From positions 1 to 64,000 of the forward strand of contig JBBQWN010000004.1 of the NCBI GenBank assembly GCA_038210595.1: a stretch of 64,000 nucleotides of DNA, in the 5' to 3' direction. Both the position numbers and the translations under genes were made by a program. Below are positions 41,899 to 50,843 of this stretch, piece after piece; position 1 is the stretch's first letter, and every line of letters starts with the position of its first letter. This DNA is from Glacieibacterium sp038210595. Lineage in GTDB: Bacteria > Pseudomonadota > Alphaproteobacteria > Sphingomonadales > Sphingomonadaceae. The notes beneath the pieces are model-generated. The model worked only from the letters and a program-made list of their open reading frames with translations. It was not told the DNA's origin and did not search any database.

Positions 41899-43225
41899 CG
41901 GCGGCGAGCACGTCGGCGGTGAACTTCATCGCGTCGAACGGCCCTTCGCCGCTGTCGAAGCCGCGCCGCACGACGACCAGCTGCGCCGTCGGGACGATCA
42001 CCGCATATTGTCCGCGGTTGCCCTCCATCGCGTAGGCACCGGCCGGCACGCCCTCGGCTGGGCCGTGGAGCCAGAAGCCCGCGCCATAACCGCGTGGCGC
42101 GTCGGGCTGCGGCCCCGACGGCATCGAGACATAGCGCACCCAGTCTTCGGGCAGCAGCCGCGCTCCGCCGGGCGCGGTGCCGCTACGCTCGTACAGCAGC
42201 GCCAGCCGGGCGAGGTCGCGGGCTGTCATCCACACCTGGCTCGACAGGATGAAGTTGCCCTGCCAGTCGGTCTCGGGCGTCGTCCGGGTCATGCCGAGCG
42301 GCCACAGCAGCTCGCGAAACGGGAATGCCAGCGCGTCGTCGCCGAGCCGAAGCCGGACCCCGTAGGCGGCGAGCAGGATGTCGACATTGGCATAGCGGTA
42401 GCGGCTGCCCGGCGCCGCCTCGGGCGGCCGGGTCGCGATGTCCTGCGGCACGGTCGCGCCGCCGAGATAGACCGCGTCGGTGCGGTTGCCGGGGCCGTCG
42501 GTCCACAGCCCGGAGTGCATGCGCAGCAGCGTATCGAAGGTCAGGCCGGCGCGGGGGTCGCCAGGCGCCGCCCATTCCGGCGCGGCGATCCGGTCGCCGG
42601 GGCTCAGGCGGCCCAGCGCCGCGGCGCGCCCGACCAGCGTCGCGGTCAGGCTCTTCGCCACCGACCAGGTCCGCTGCGAAGTGTGCATGTCCCAGTCGGC
42701 GCGATAGCGTTCGGCGACGATGCGCCCCTCCCGCAGCACGATCACCGCCGTCGTCTCGCTGCCCTTACCATAGCTGGCGTGGTCGAACGCCGCCGCCACG
42801 ACGGCGTCGAGCGCGGCCGACCCCCGCGCGGTTGCATTGGCGTCGCCGAGCGGCCACGGCTTCGCGTCGAGATCGGGCGGCGTCAGGTCCAGCCGCGGTA
42901 GTACCGCCACCGCCGTGGGGTCCGCTCCGACCGGCAATTGCGCGCACCCCAGCAGCGGCCGCCACGCCGCGATGCGCGGCGGCAGCGTCGCATTGAACGC
43001 GACGCTGACCGTGCGCGCCTGCCGGTCGATGGTCGCCGGAAGTCCCGTGATCAGCGGCTGATAGTCCTTGTAGATGCCGGTCAGGTCGTCGGCGGTCGCT
43101 TGGCGCTCGGTCCGCCCGGCGTCGAAGATATCGCTGCACAGGAACGCCGCCTTGTAGCCGGCCGCCAGGGCCAGCGGCCGCGGCGCGGGGGGTGCGGCGG
43201 CAAGCAGGAGCGCGGTCAGCAGCAT
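41873..43225 (-). CDS. Exported beta-lactamase-fold serine hydrolase
   Basis: A 450-residue protein with an N-terminal signal peptide (MLLTALLLAAAPPAPRPLA) and the class C-like catalytic set: SVAKS (SxxK, near residue 196) and YAN in YRYANVDILLAAYG (near residue 276). It resembles 6-aminohexanoate-dimer hydrolase or esterase-type beta-lactamase-fold enzymes; no evidence for antibiotic resistance. The start overlaps the dgt stop (TGATG). It shows the SxxK and YxN arrangement more fully than the protein at 12064. Confidence 0.86.
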   Translation of the reverse strand: MLLTALLLAAAPPAPRPLALAAGYKAAFLCSDIFDAGRTERQATADDLTGIYKDYQPLITGLPATIDRQARTVSVAFNATLPPRIAAWRPLLGCAQLPVGADPTAVAVLPRLDLTPPDLDAKPWPLGDANATARGSAALDAVVAAAFDHASYGKGSETTAVIVLREGRIVAERYRADWDMHTSQRTWSVAKSLTATLVGRAAALGRLSPGDRIAAPEWAAPGDPRAGLTFDTLLRMHSGLWTDGPGNRTDAVYLGGATVPQDIATRPPEAAPGSRYRYANVDILLAAYGVRLRLGDDALAFPFRELLWPLGMTRTTPETDWQGNFILSSQVWMTARDLARLALLYERSGTAPGGARLLPEDWVRYVSMPSGPQPDAPRGYGAGFWLHGPAEGVPAGAYAMEGNRGQYAVIVPTAQLVVVRRGFDSGEGPFDAMKFTADVLAAVTPGRRTR

Positions 43226-44385
43226 CAGAAGGTCACTCCCTCGGGCAGCGGCGCCGGCCCGATCAGCGCCTCGTACTGGCGGATGGCGAAGCGGTCGGTC
43301 ATCCCGGCGATGAAGTCGGCGATGTGGCGGGCACGCTCGGGCTCGGCGGCGGGCAGCGTGGCGCGCCAGCGCGGTGGCAGCCGCGCCGGGTCGGCGTGCA
43401 GCACCGCGAACAGGTCGGCGACGACCCGCTGCGACGGGTCGCGCAGCGCCCGCACGCTGGGGTGGCGGTACATGCGGGCGCGCAGGAAGGCCTTCAACGC
43501 CGCGGTCGCCTCGATCATCGCCGCCGAGAAGCCGGCCAGCGCGCGGCCGGCGGCACGGACCCCGTCGACCGAGGCGGGGGCCGCGTCGGCAAGCCGCGTC
43601 CGCGTCTCGGCCAGCAGGTCGGTGGTCATCCGGCCGATCTGTTCGCGCACCAGTTCGGGCACCAGCCGCCTGCGCTCGTTGACCTCCGGCCAGCGCGCCG
43701 TCACCGCCGCCCAGCAATCGGCGGTGAACGGCACCGCGAGCAGTTCATCGAGGCCGAACAGCCCGGCGCGCAGCCCGTCGTCGAGGTCGTGGTTATCGTA
43801 GGCGATGTCGTCCGCCAGCGCCGCCACCTGCGCCTCCAGTCCCGGCCAGGTGGCCAGGTCGAGCGGCCAGTCGGCGTCAATCTCGGCTAGCGCCCAGGGC
43901 GGGCTGGCCACCGGGCCATTGTGCTTGGCCAGCCCCTCGACCGTCTCCCAGCTGAGGTTCAGCCCGTCGAAGCCGGGGTAGCGCTGCTCCAGCCGGGTCA
44001 GGGTGCGGACCGTCTGGGCATTGTGATCGAAGCCGCCATAGGGAGTCATCGCTGCCTGCAGCGCGTCCTCGCCCGAATGCCCGAACGGCGGGTGGCCGAG
44101 ATCATGGGCGAGCGCGCACGCCTCGGTCAGGTCCTCGTTGAGACCGAGCGCGCGGGCCAGCGTGCGGGCGATCTGCGCGACTTCCAGGCTGTGCGTCAGG
44201 CGGACGCGGAAATGGTCGCCGTCGGGCGCGACGAACACCTGGGTCTTGTCGCGCAGGCGGCGGAAGGCGGAGGAGTGGACGATGCGGTCGCGGTCGCGCT
44301 GGAAGGCATCGCGGGTGGCGCTCGCCGCCTCCGCATGGCGGCGGCCGCGGCTGGCGGCGGGGTCGGTGGCATAGGCGGCGCGCAT
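43225..44385 (-). CDS. dgt: Deoxyguanosinetriphosphate triphosphohydrolase-like protein
   Basis: A 386-residue HD-domain enzyme: FRVRLTHSLEVAQIARTLA contains the first metal His, and CALAHDLGHPPFGHSGEDAL the HD pair; DLADDIAYDNHDLDDGL is the later metal motif. It removes triphosphate from dNTPs. The usual sphingomonad order places dgt close to argS; here two other genes intervene. Confidence 0.93.
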   Translation of the reverse strand: MRAAYATDPAASRGRRHAEAASATRDAFQRDRDRIVHSSAFRRLRDKTQVFVAPDGDHFRVRLTHSLEVAQIARTLARALGLNEDLTEACALAHDLGHPPFGHSGEDALQAAMTPYGGFDHNAQTVRTLTRLEQRYPGFDGLNLSWETVEGLAKHNGPVASPPWALAEIDADWPLDLATWPGLEAQVAALADDIAYDNHDLDDGLRAGLFGLDELLAVPFTADCWAAVTARWPEVNERRRLVPELVREQIGRMTTDLLAETRTRLADAAPASVDGVRAAGRALAGFSAAMIEATAALKAFLRARMYRHPSVRALRDPSQRVVADLFAVLHADPARLPPRWRATLPAAEPERARHIADFIAGMTDRFAIRQYEALIGPAPLPEGVTF

Positions 44386-44430
44386 TGCCCGGCGGTCCTG
44401 CCACGCGGCGGCGCGGCACGCAAAGCGGGT

Positions 44431-44455
44431 GGGCCACGCGGCGCGCGCGTGGCCC
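44431..44455 (-). terminator. Perfect 10-bp hairpin downstream of the stress protein gene
   Basis: GGGCCACGCG pairs with CGCGTGGCCC around GCGCG. It lies just after the stop of the 44465 gene on the minus strand and before dgt. A likely intrinsic-type terminator, though the following T-run is absent. Confidence 0.5.
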
Positions 44456-44464
44456 GTTATCCGC

Positions 44465-45088
44465 CTACATCCGCGCGCTCATCGTGCGGTCGGTGTCACG
44501 GTCCGTCGTCGCGCCGACGGTCTCGTCGAAGCGCGACCAGCCACTGCTGCGATACTCGGTGCCACGGGTTTCGGCATCGACGCCGTGGTAGCGCTGCACG
44601 ACCTCGAGGGCCTGCGGGACCATGTCGTCCGGCACTCGCGCGCTGATCAGCGTGCCGCCGCGGCGGACGCCTTCCGAATAGACGTGCGCGTCCTCTTCAG
44701 TGTGGCCGGCGTTCTTCAGCGCCCCGACGATGCTGCCGGTGACGCCGCCGCCGACCGCGCCGATGCCCGCGCCGGCCGCCGTGCTGAGCAGCCAGCCCGC
44801 CGCTACGATGGGCCCGAGGCCGGGGATCGCCAGCAGGCCGAGGCCCGCGAGCAAACCGCCGGCACCGCCGAGCAGCGCGCCTGTCGAGACGCCACGGGTG
44901 ACGTCGCCGTCATCGTTGATGTCACCGTCGTCATGGCCGTTGCCGTTGCGGTCGGTGCCGGTCGCGTCGGCGGGCCGGTTGGCGACGATGCTGACGTCGC
45001 TGCGGTCGATGCCGAGCTGCTCCATAGCCTGCACTGCCTGCTCGGCGTCGGACTGGTTATCGAACAGGCGGGTAAGTGTCGTGGTCAT
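44465..45088 (-). CDS. General-stress YflT-like glycine-zipper protein
   Basis: A 207-residue protein: a ferredoxin-like N-terminal domain (LTRLFDNQSDAEQAVQAMEQLG), then an Asp/Asn linker with GNGHDDGDINDDGD, and a very Gly/Ala-rich hydrophobic hairpin (GALLGGAGGLLAGLGLLAIPG and STAAGAGIGAVGGG). The C terminus is polar. This is the architecture of DUF1269/YflT stress proteins. GGAGACC precedes ATG 45088. It lies 29 bases after a PepSY gene. It is probably stress-induced, but no reaction is known. Confidence 0.85.
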   Translation of the reverse strand: MTTTLTRLFDNQSDAEQAVQAMEQLGIDRSDVSIVANRPADATGTDRNGNGHDDGDINDDGDVTRGVSTGALLGGAGGLLAGLGLLAIPGLGPIVAAGWLLSTAAGAGIGAVGGGVTGSIVGALKNAGHTEEDAHVYSEGVRRGGTLISARVPDDMVPQALEVVQRYHGVDAETRGTEYRSSGWSRFDETVGATTDRDTDRTMSARM

Positions 45089-45117
45089 GTCAGGTCTCCG
45101 ATTGTCTGGGGAAAGGT

Positions 45118-45447
45118 TCAGCGCGTGGTGACGTTGCCCTTGTAGTCGAGCCCGACTTCGAGCTGCTTGCCGGCCTTGCTGGCGGTGCCGCGCCACACGC
45201 CGGCGTCATTCTTCTTCAGGTCGGTGACGACGTAACCGGCCTTCGCCAGCCGCTTGCGGGCCTGGTCCTCGGTAAAGCTGTTGGACCCCTGAGCCGGCGC
45301 CATGACCTGGTGGGGATCGCTGTCCTTCATCGCCGGGTTGTGCGAACCGGCCTGGTCTGAATGCTGGGCAGTCTGCGCCTGCGCTGCGGTGGCCGAGATC
45401 GCCAGCAGGGCGGACATGGCAATGACTGCGGGTCTTGGGTACGACAT
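45118..45447 (-). CDS. Small exported PepSY-like protein
   Basis: A 109-residue protein with a signal peptide (residues 1-24, SALLAISATAAQA) and a short PepSY-like domain: FTEDQARKRLAKAGYVVTDLKKNDAGVWRGTA then QLEVGLDYKGNV. GGAGATG lies before ATG 45447. PepSY modules usually bind or inhibit peptidases or sense the envelope. It leads the stress pair with the gene at 44465. Confidence 0.85.
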   Translation of the reverse strand: MSYPRPAVIAMSALLAISATAAQAQTAQHSDQAGSHNPAMKDSDPHQVMAPAQGSNSFTEDQARKRLAKAGYVVTDLKKNDAGVWRGTASKAGKQLEVGLDYKGNVTTR

Positions 45448-45500
45448 CGGGCATCTCCTTCGATAGGGATCGCGGAAACGTCCCTGAAGGCCGAGAGTCG

Positions 45501-45538
45501 CATCGAAAGTTCGATGTTTCGCAGGCGCTTCGCGAAAC
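45501..45538. promoter_or_regulatory. Two dyads between PepSY and CoA-transferase genes
   Basis: CATCGAA-AG-TTCGATG (45501-45516) is a perfect dyad, directly followed by GTTTCGC/GCGAAAC (45516-45538). They stand upstream of the PepSY gene and downstream of the CoA-transferase. The first resembles an operator; the second could terminate the transferase transcript. Confidence 0.35.
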
Positions 45539-45597
45539 AATTCCGGCCGTCCCCGGCACGGACGGGCGGTCGCGGCGGCGGTCGCGGCGGCCGACGA

Positions 45598-46722
45598 TCA
45601 GGCGATGACGCCGCCTGCCCTGAGCGCCGCGATCCGCGCGTCGGCAAGGCCGAAACCGGCCAGCACCGCGGCGCTGTCGGGTGCGCCCGCCATCACCGGG
45701 GCGACCGTCGCACTGACCGAATAGCGCGGCGCGGGCGCGGGCTGGACGACGCCGCCCGCCGCCACGAACGTGCCACGCGCGGCGTTGTGCGGGTGGGCGG
45801 GCGCGTCGCCCATGCTGAGCACCGGTGCAAAGCAGACGTCGGTCATTTCCATCAGCGCGCACCATTCGGCCGAGGTGCGGGTCAGGAACAGCGCGGTCAG
45901 CTTCGTCTTCAGCGGCCCCCAGGCGGCGGGGTTCATCTGCGCGTCGAAATCGCGGTCGTCGGCGAGGCCCGCCAGCCGCCGCAGCTCGGCATAGAATTGC
46001 GGCTCGATGCTGCCGATCGACAGCCACTTGCCGTCGGCGGTTTCATAGGTGTCGTAGAAATGCGCCCCGGTATCGAGCAGGTTGGTGCCGCGATCGTCGC
46101 TCCACATGCCGTTGGCGCGGAAGCCCCAGATCATCGCCGACAGCACCGCCGCGCCGTCGGTCATGGCGACGTCGATGACCTGCCCCTCGCCGGTCTTCGC
46201 GGCGTGCAGCAGCGCCGCGACCATGCCGAACGCCAGCATCATGCCGCCGCCGCCGAAGTCCCCGACCATGTTGATCGGCGGCGTCGGCTTGCCCCCTGCC
46301 CGGCCATAGCCGTGCAGCGCGCCGGCCAGCGCGATGTAGTTGATATCGTGGCCCGCCGCCTGCGCGTACGGCCCGGTCTGGCCCCAGCCGGTCATGCGGC
46401 CATAGACCAGCCGCGGATTGTCGCCGAGCAGCACGTCGGGGCCGAGGCCGAGCCGTTCGGTGACGCCGGGCCGGAAGCCCTCGAACAGGCCGTCCGCCCC
46501 TTTGACCAGCTCACGCACCAGCGCGATGCCGTCGGGCTGCTTAAGGTCGACCTGCACGACGCGGCGGGAGCGCAGCAGCGGATCGCGGGCGTCGACGCGG
46601 GTGCCGGGGCGCTCGACACGGATCACCTCCGCGCCGTGGTCGGCGAGCATCATGCCCGCGAACGGCCCCGGCCCGATGCCGGCCAGCTCGATGATCCGAA
46701 GGCCGTCCAGCGGTCCGGGCAT
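45598..46722 (-). CDS. Alpha-methylacyl-CoA racemase-like CoA-transferase family protein
   Basis: A 374-residue CaiB-fold protein. Racemase catalytic residues are visible: His in AAGHDINYIALAGAL and Asp in NMVGDFGGGGMML, as in alpha-methylacyl-CoA racemase, which interconverts 2-methylacyl-CoA epimers. Thus a racemase is more likely than a CoA transfer. ATG 46722 (MPGPLDGLRIIEL) is chosen; the longer frame lies in the DUF1501 gene region. It follows the DUF1501 gene by 47 bases. Confidence 0.9.
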   Translation of the reverse strand: MPGPLDGLRIIELAGIGPGPFAGMMLADHGAEVIRVERPGTRVDARDPLLRSRRVVQVDLKQPDGIALVRELVKGADGLFEGFRPGVTERLGLGPDVLLGDNPRLVYGRMTGWGQTGPYAQAAGHDINYIALAGALHGYGRAGGKPTPPINMVGDFGGGGMMLAFGMVAALLHAAKTGEGQVIDVAMTDGAAVLSAMIWGFRANGMWSDDRGTNLLDTGAHFYDTYETADGKWLSIGSIEPQFYAELRRLAGLADDRDFDAQMNPAAWGPLKTKLTALFLTRTSAEWCALMEMTDVCFAPVLSMGDAPAHPHNAARGTFVAAGGVVQPAPAPRYSVSATVAPVMAGAPDSAAVLAGFGLADARIAALRAGGVIA

Positions 46723-46769
46723 GCGCGTCTCCCCAAAGCGAGCGGCATGCCGCGCGCCGGGGCCCGCGG

Positions 46770-47918
46770 TCAACTGCGCAACAGGCCGGTCATCGCCCGG
46801 ACGCCGCCGCCGGGGAACAGCGCGCGCGCCGCCTGCGCCGGATCCAGCCCGAAACTCTCCGCGGTCAGGCCGAGCATCAGCGCCCGCATATCGGCGGTCG
46901 GGCGCAGGTCGCGGTTCTCGTACAACTGGCTCGGCCCGAGCCCGGGCCAGTCGGCGACGACGCGCCCGCCCTTCACCGCGCCGCCCGCGACGACTGCTAC
47001 GCCGCCGGTGCCGTGGTCGGTGCCGCCGGTGCCGTTGACCGCCGCCGTCCGCCCGAACTCGGTCGCCGCCAGCACCACTGTCTCCGCCCAGGCCGGCCCC
47101 AGCCCGGCCTTCAGCGCCGCCAGCGTCGCGTCGAGCTGCTTCAGCTGGCCGTTGAGGCGGCCCGCCTGCCCGGCATGGGTGTCCCAGCCGCCGATCTCGA
47201 TGGTGGCGATGCGCGGCCCGTCGGGCTTGGCGAGGAAGGTCGCCGCCAGCTTGCCGAGCGCCGCCGGATTGGCCCGGCCGGCACCGTCCGCCCCGGCGAG
47301 CAGGCGCGCGTCCATCGCCTCCGACCACAAGGGGTGCAGCTGCGCGTCGGTGGCGTAGAGCGCGCCGACGCGGGCGAGCAGGTCGTCGTTGGCCTGGGGC
47401 AGCGCCGACGGGGCATAGCTGCTGACCGCCGCCTTGCCGCGCAACGCCATCGGCACGGTCGCGGCGATCGCCATGCCGGGGTCGCGCGGCAGCATCGCCA
47501 CCAGCCGGTTGAGCCAGCCGTCCTGCAGCGCATAGGCCGCGGTGCCGCCGGTCTCCAGCACGTTCTGCGCGTCGAAATGCGACCGCTCCCGGTACGGCGA
47601 GGCGACGGCGTGGACGAACAGCGCCTCTTGCGCTGCGTACATCGCAGCGGTCGAGGCCAGTGCCGGGTGCAGCGCGAAGGTCGCGTCGAGCTTCACCGGT
47701 GTACCCTGCTGCGGGTCGGCGAGCGCGCCGCGCAGGCCCGCATAGGCCGGATCGCCGACCGGCATCACCGCCGCCAGCCCGTCCATCGCGCCGCGCAGGA
47801 TAATGAACACGAAGCGCCGCTGGCCCGGCGCGGCGGCAAAGGCGAGGCCGGGGGTCAGCAGCGCGGCACCGGTCAGGGCGGCACGGCCGAGCAGCGTGCG
47901 GCGGTCGATCATCGTCAT
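46770..47918 (-). CDS. DUF1501 Tat-exported protein
   Basis: A 382-residue protein with a twin-arginine-type signal (DRRTLLGRAALTGAALLTPG) and the DUF1501 fold (FIILRGAMDGLAAVMP; FDAQNVLETGG; IEIGGWDTHAGQ; GGTDHGTGG). The His/Asp-rich motifs resemble the alkaline phosphatase/sulfatase superfamily, but substrate is unknown. The gene pairs with DUF1800 by ATGA overlap. DUF1501-DUF1800 operons are common in bacteria. Confidence 0.92.
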   Translation of the reverse strand: MTMIDRRTLLGRAALTGAALLTPGLAFAAAPGQRRFVFIILRGAMDGLAAVMPVGDPAYAGLRGALADPQQGTPVKLDATFALHPALASTAAMYAAQEALFVHAVASPYRERSHFDAQNVLETGGTAAYALQDGWLNRLVAMLPRDPGMAIAATVPMALRGKAAVSSYAPSALPQANDDLLARVGALYATDAQLHPLWSEAMDARLLAGADGAGRANPAALGKLAATFLAKPDGPRIATIEIGGWDTHAGQAGRLNGQLKQLDATLAALKAGLGPAWAETVVLAATEFGRTAAVNGTGGTDHGTGGVAVVAGGAVKGGRVVADWPGLGPSQLYENRDLRPTADMRALMLGLTAESFGLDPAQAARALFPGGGVRAMTGLLRS

Positions 47919-49330
47919 CTCCGCATGAATTCGGGCGCGACGAGCAGCAGCGCCAGCCCCTGCCCCGGGCTGTCGGCGCGCGCGATCGCCTGCGCGGTCG
48001 CCGCGGTCAGCGTGCCGGGCAGCAGCTGCGCCGCGAGGCTGCGCGCGTCGAGCCGGTCGCCGACGGTCGACGCCAGTCGCTGCGCCACCTCGACCCGGCG
48101 CAGCAGCGCGTCCGGGGCGGCCCAGCTGGCGGCGATGTCGTCCCAGCCGGCGGGCGAGCCCGGCTTCCACACCGGCTGACCGAGTTCATTGAGCGCGCCT
48201 ACGATCTTCAGGTCGGGGGCATCGGTCGCACCGACACCGCGCAGCGCCGAGACCGCCCACTCCCACGGCGTCTTGAATTTCGGCGACGGCGCGGACCAGA
48301 TTTCGGGGGCGTCGATCAGCACCGCGTACAGTGCACGCAGGTCGCCGCCGGTGCGCAGGTGCGTCGCGGTCAGCCGCTCGACCAGTGCCAGCGGCGGCAC
48401 GTCGGCGGCGAAGTGGCGCGCCAGCTTGGTCGCCAGATGGCGGGCGGTGGCCGGATGCACCGCGAGATCGGCGAGCATCGCGCGCGCCTGTGCCTCGCCG
48501 TCCTGCGGATAGCTCCTGCCCAGCAGGGTCCGTATCCCCGGCTGGTGCCAGCCGGCCTGGAACACGAACGCGCCGTCCGGGGCCTCCTCGCCCAGCGGGC
48601 GGCGGACGAAGCCGCCGACGCTCCAGCCGGTCAGCGCGCGCGCCAGTTCCTGGACATCGGCCTGGGCATAGCCGCTGCCGACGCCGAGCGTGTGCAATTC
48701 GAGGATTTCGCGCGCCAGATTCTCGTTCAACCCGACCTTCTTCGCGCGCGAGCGCAGCGCGGCGCGCTGGCCGACGAACGAGTCGGGCCCGATCGACTGG
48801 GCCTGGTCGAGGTAGAGCAGCATCGCCGGATGCGTCTCGACCGCCAGCAGCAGGTCGGCGAAGCGGCCGAACAGGTGCGGCCGCACCGCCTCGAACTCCA
48901 GCGTCCCCGCCAGGCCGATGCTCTGCAACTTGTCGGCGGAGACAGCGAAGTGATTGGCCCAGAAGTGCGTCAGCCGCTCCGCGAACGGTGCCGGGGTGGT
49001 CAGCGCGGCGGCGATCCGCGCACGGGCCTGCGCGCCGTAGCTGTCGCGGAACAGCACGCGCAGGTCCTTGCGGACCATCATCGCGGCCGCCTTGCCGTCC
49101 GCCGGCGCGTCGCCCATGCCGCCGGCCTTCGCGTCGCGCAGCTCGGTCAGATAGGCGCGGAACTGCGCCGCCATCGCCGGGCTGGCCGGCGCGGCGGCGA
49201 TCACCGGCGGGCGCGGATCGAAGCGGGCGGCCTGGTCCTTCAGCCAGCGCTTCGGCTCGGCCGGTGCCGCCTCCCCGGCGCGCGCACCGAGGCCGAAGCG
49301 ATTGAGCGCGGTGGCGGCGTCGGTGGACAT
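47915..49330 (-). CDS. DUF1800 family protein
   Basis: A 471-residue protein without a strong signal peptide. Conserved stretches are ALTTPAPFAERLTHFWANHFAVS, NENLAREILELHTLGVGSGYAQ and ALARALTGWSVGG, which define DUF1800. It is always found with DUF1501 in such pairs. Function unknown; the ftsZ gene ends 36 bases upstream and a hairpin lies between. Confidence 0.92.
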   Translation of the reverse strand: MSTDAATALNRFGLGARAGEAAPAEPKRWLKDQAARFDPRPPVIAAAPASPAMAAQFRAYLTELRDAKAGGMGDAPADGKAAAMMVRKDLRVLFRDSYGAQARARIAAALTTPAPFAERLTHFWANHFAVSADKLQSIGLAGTLEFEAVRPHLFGRFADLLLAVETHPAMLLYLDQAQSIGPDSFVGQRAALRSRAKKVGLNENLAREILELHTLGVGSGYAQADVQELARALTGWSVGGFVRRPLGEEAPDGAFVFQAGWHQPGIRTLLGRSYPQDGEAQARAMLADLAVHPATARHLATKLARHFAADVPPLALVERLTATHLRTGGDLRALYAVLIDAPEIWSAPSPKFKTPWEWAVSALRGVGATDAPDLKIVGALNELGQPVWKPGSPAGWDDIAASWAAPDALLRRVEVAQRLASTVGDRLDARSLAAQLLPGTLTAATAQAIARADSPGQGLALLLVAPEFMRR

Positions 49331-49350
49331 GCCGGGCTTACGCGCCCGGC
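49331..49350 (-). terminator. Hairpin between ftsZ and DUF1800
   Basis: GCCGGGC pairs with GCCCGGC around TTACGC. It is downstream of the ftsZ stop on the minus strand and touches the DUF1800 start. It may end the dcw transcript. Confidence 0.45.
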
Positions 49351-49366
49351 AGCGGCGACCCCCCGG

Positions 49367-50797
49367 CTATTCGTTGACCTGGCGGCGCAGGAACGACGGG
49401 ATGGTGACGTCGGTCGCGGCTTCGGGCTGGGCGTCCGGCTCGGGTGCGAGCGTCGAAGGCAGGCGCGACGGCGGGGTCTTGGTGCCGCGGCTAAGGCCGA
49501 GCATCTTTTGGAACAGCGACTGCGTCTCCGGCTCAGGCTCGGGCTCCGGCGCGCGGATCGGCACCACCGGCGCGGCGGGGCCGGACTTCGGCGTGAAGCG
49601 CGCCAGCATCGGCTCCTGCTCTTCGATCAGCTCGGCCTGGGCGAGGTCGAGCTCGTCGCTGATCGGCTCGGGCTCGGCCAGCGGCAGGACCTCGGGCTCC
49701 GGCACCACGGCGACCGGCTCGGGTTGCGGTGCCGCGGCGCGGCCGGGAACGGCCACCGTCGGTTCGCTGAAGACGCTGGTCGTGCGCTGGAACATGTCCT
49801 GCCGGCTCGGGCTGGCGGCGGCGGGGCCGCGCGCCACGACATCGATGCCGGTCGCCACCACCGACACCCGCATCATGCCGTTCAGATCGGGGTTGAAGGC
49901 CGAGCCGACGATGATGTTGGCGTCGGGATCGACCATCTCGCGGATATGCGTCGCCGCTTCGTCCACTTCATGGAGCCGCAGGTCGTCGCCGCCGGTGATG
50001 TTGATGATGACGCCCTTCGCGCCGCGCATCGACACCTCGTCGAGCAGCGGGTTGGCGATCGCCTTCTCCGCCGCCTCGATGGCGCGGCGTTCGCCCGATG
50101 CCTCGCCGGTGCCCATCATCGCCTTGCCCATCTCCGACATCACGGTGCGGATATCGGCGAAGTCGAGGTTGATCAGGCCGGGCATGATCATCAGGTCGGT
50201 GATGCCACGCACACCCTGGTGCAGCACCTGGTCGGCCATGCCGAACGCTTCCTTGAAGGTGGTGTTGGCGTTGGCGATCAGGAACAGGTTCTGGTTGGGG
50301 ATGATGATCAGCGTGTCGACCTGGCTCTGCAGCTCGAGAATGCCCTCCTCCGCGGCGCGCATCCGGCGCAGGCCCTCGAAGGCGAACGGCTTGGTGACGA
50401 CGCCGACCGTGAGAATACCCTTCTCGCGCGCCGCCCGCGCCACCACGGGCGCTGCCCCGGTGCCGGTACCGCCGCCCATGCCGGCGGTGATGAAGCACAT
50501 GTGGCAGCCTTCGAGCGCGGTCTCGAGCTGGTCGAGCGTCTCTTCGGCCGAGGCCTTGCCGATCTCGGGACGCGAGCCGGCGCCAAGCCCCTGGGTAATC
50601 TTGAGGCCAAGCTGGATGCGGGTTTCGGCCTTGGACGCGGCCAGCGCCTGCGCGTCGGTGTTGGCGACGACGAAGTCGACGCCCTGGAGCTGCGCCGCGA
50701 TCATGTTCGCGACCGCGTTACCGCCCGCGCCGCCAACCCCGACGACGGTGATGCGCGGCTTGAGCTCGGTCAGCTGCGGGCGTTGCAGTTCCAGCAT
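49367..50797 (-). CDS. ftsZ: Cell division protein FtsZ
   Basis: A 476-residue tubulin homologue. The N-terminal GTPase carries GVGGAGGNAV, the tubulin signature AGMGGGTGTGAAPV and NLDFADI. A Pro/Glu-rich linker of about 130 residues follows, as in alphaproteobacteria, and the C-terminal peptide TIPSFLRRQ binds FtsA and other partners. GGGAGAC precedes ATG 50797. It forms the cytokinetic ring. It is the last gene of the dcw cluster. Confidence 0.97.
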   Translation of the reverse strand: MLELQRPQLTELKPRITVVGVGGAGGNAVANMIAAQLQGVDFVVANTDAQALAASKAETRIQLGLKITQGLGAGSRPEIGKASAEETLDQLETALEGCHMCFITAGMGGGTGTGAAPVVARAAREKGILTVGVVTKPFAFEGLRRMRAAEEGILELQSQVDTLIIIPNQNLFLIANANTTFKEAFGMADQVLHQGVRGITDLMIMPGLINLDFADIRTVMSEMGKAMMGTGEASGERRAIEAAEKAIANPLLDEVSMRGAKGVIINITGGDDLRLHEVDEAATHIREMVDPDANIIVGSAFNPDLNGMMRVSVVATGIDVVARGPAAASPSRQDMFQRTTSVFSEPTVAVPGRAAAPQPEPVAVVPEPEVLPLAEPEPISDELDLAQAELIEEQEPMLARFTPKSGPAAPVVPIRAPEPEPEPETQSLFQKMLGLSRGTKTPPSRLPSTLAPEPDAQPEAATDVTIPSFLRRQVNE

Positions 50798-50843
50798 GTC
50801 GTGTCTCCCTTGAGTTTCGCATACCATTACAAGTGGCGGCCGT

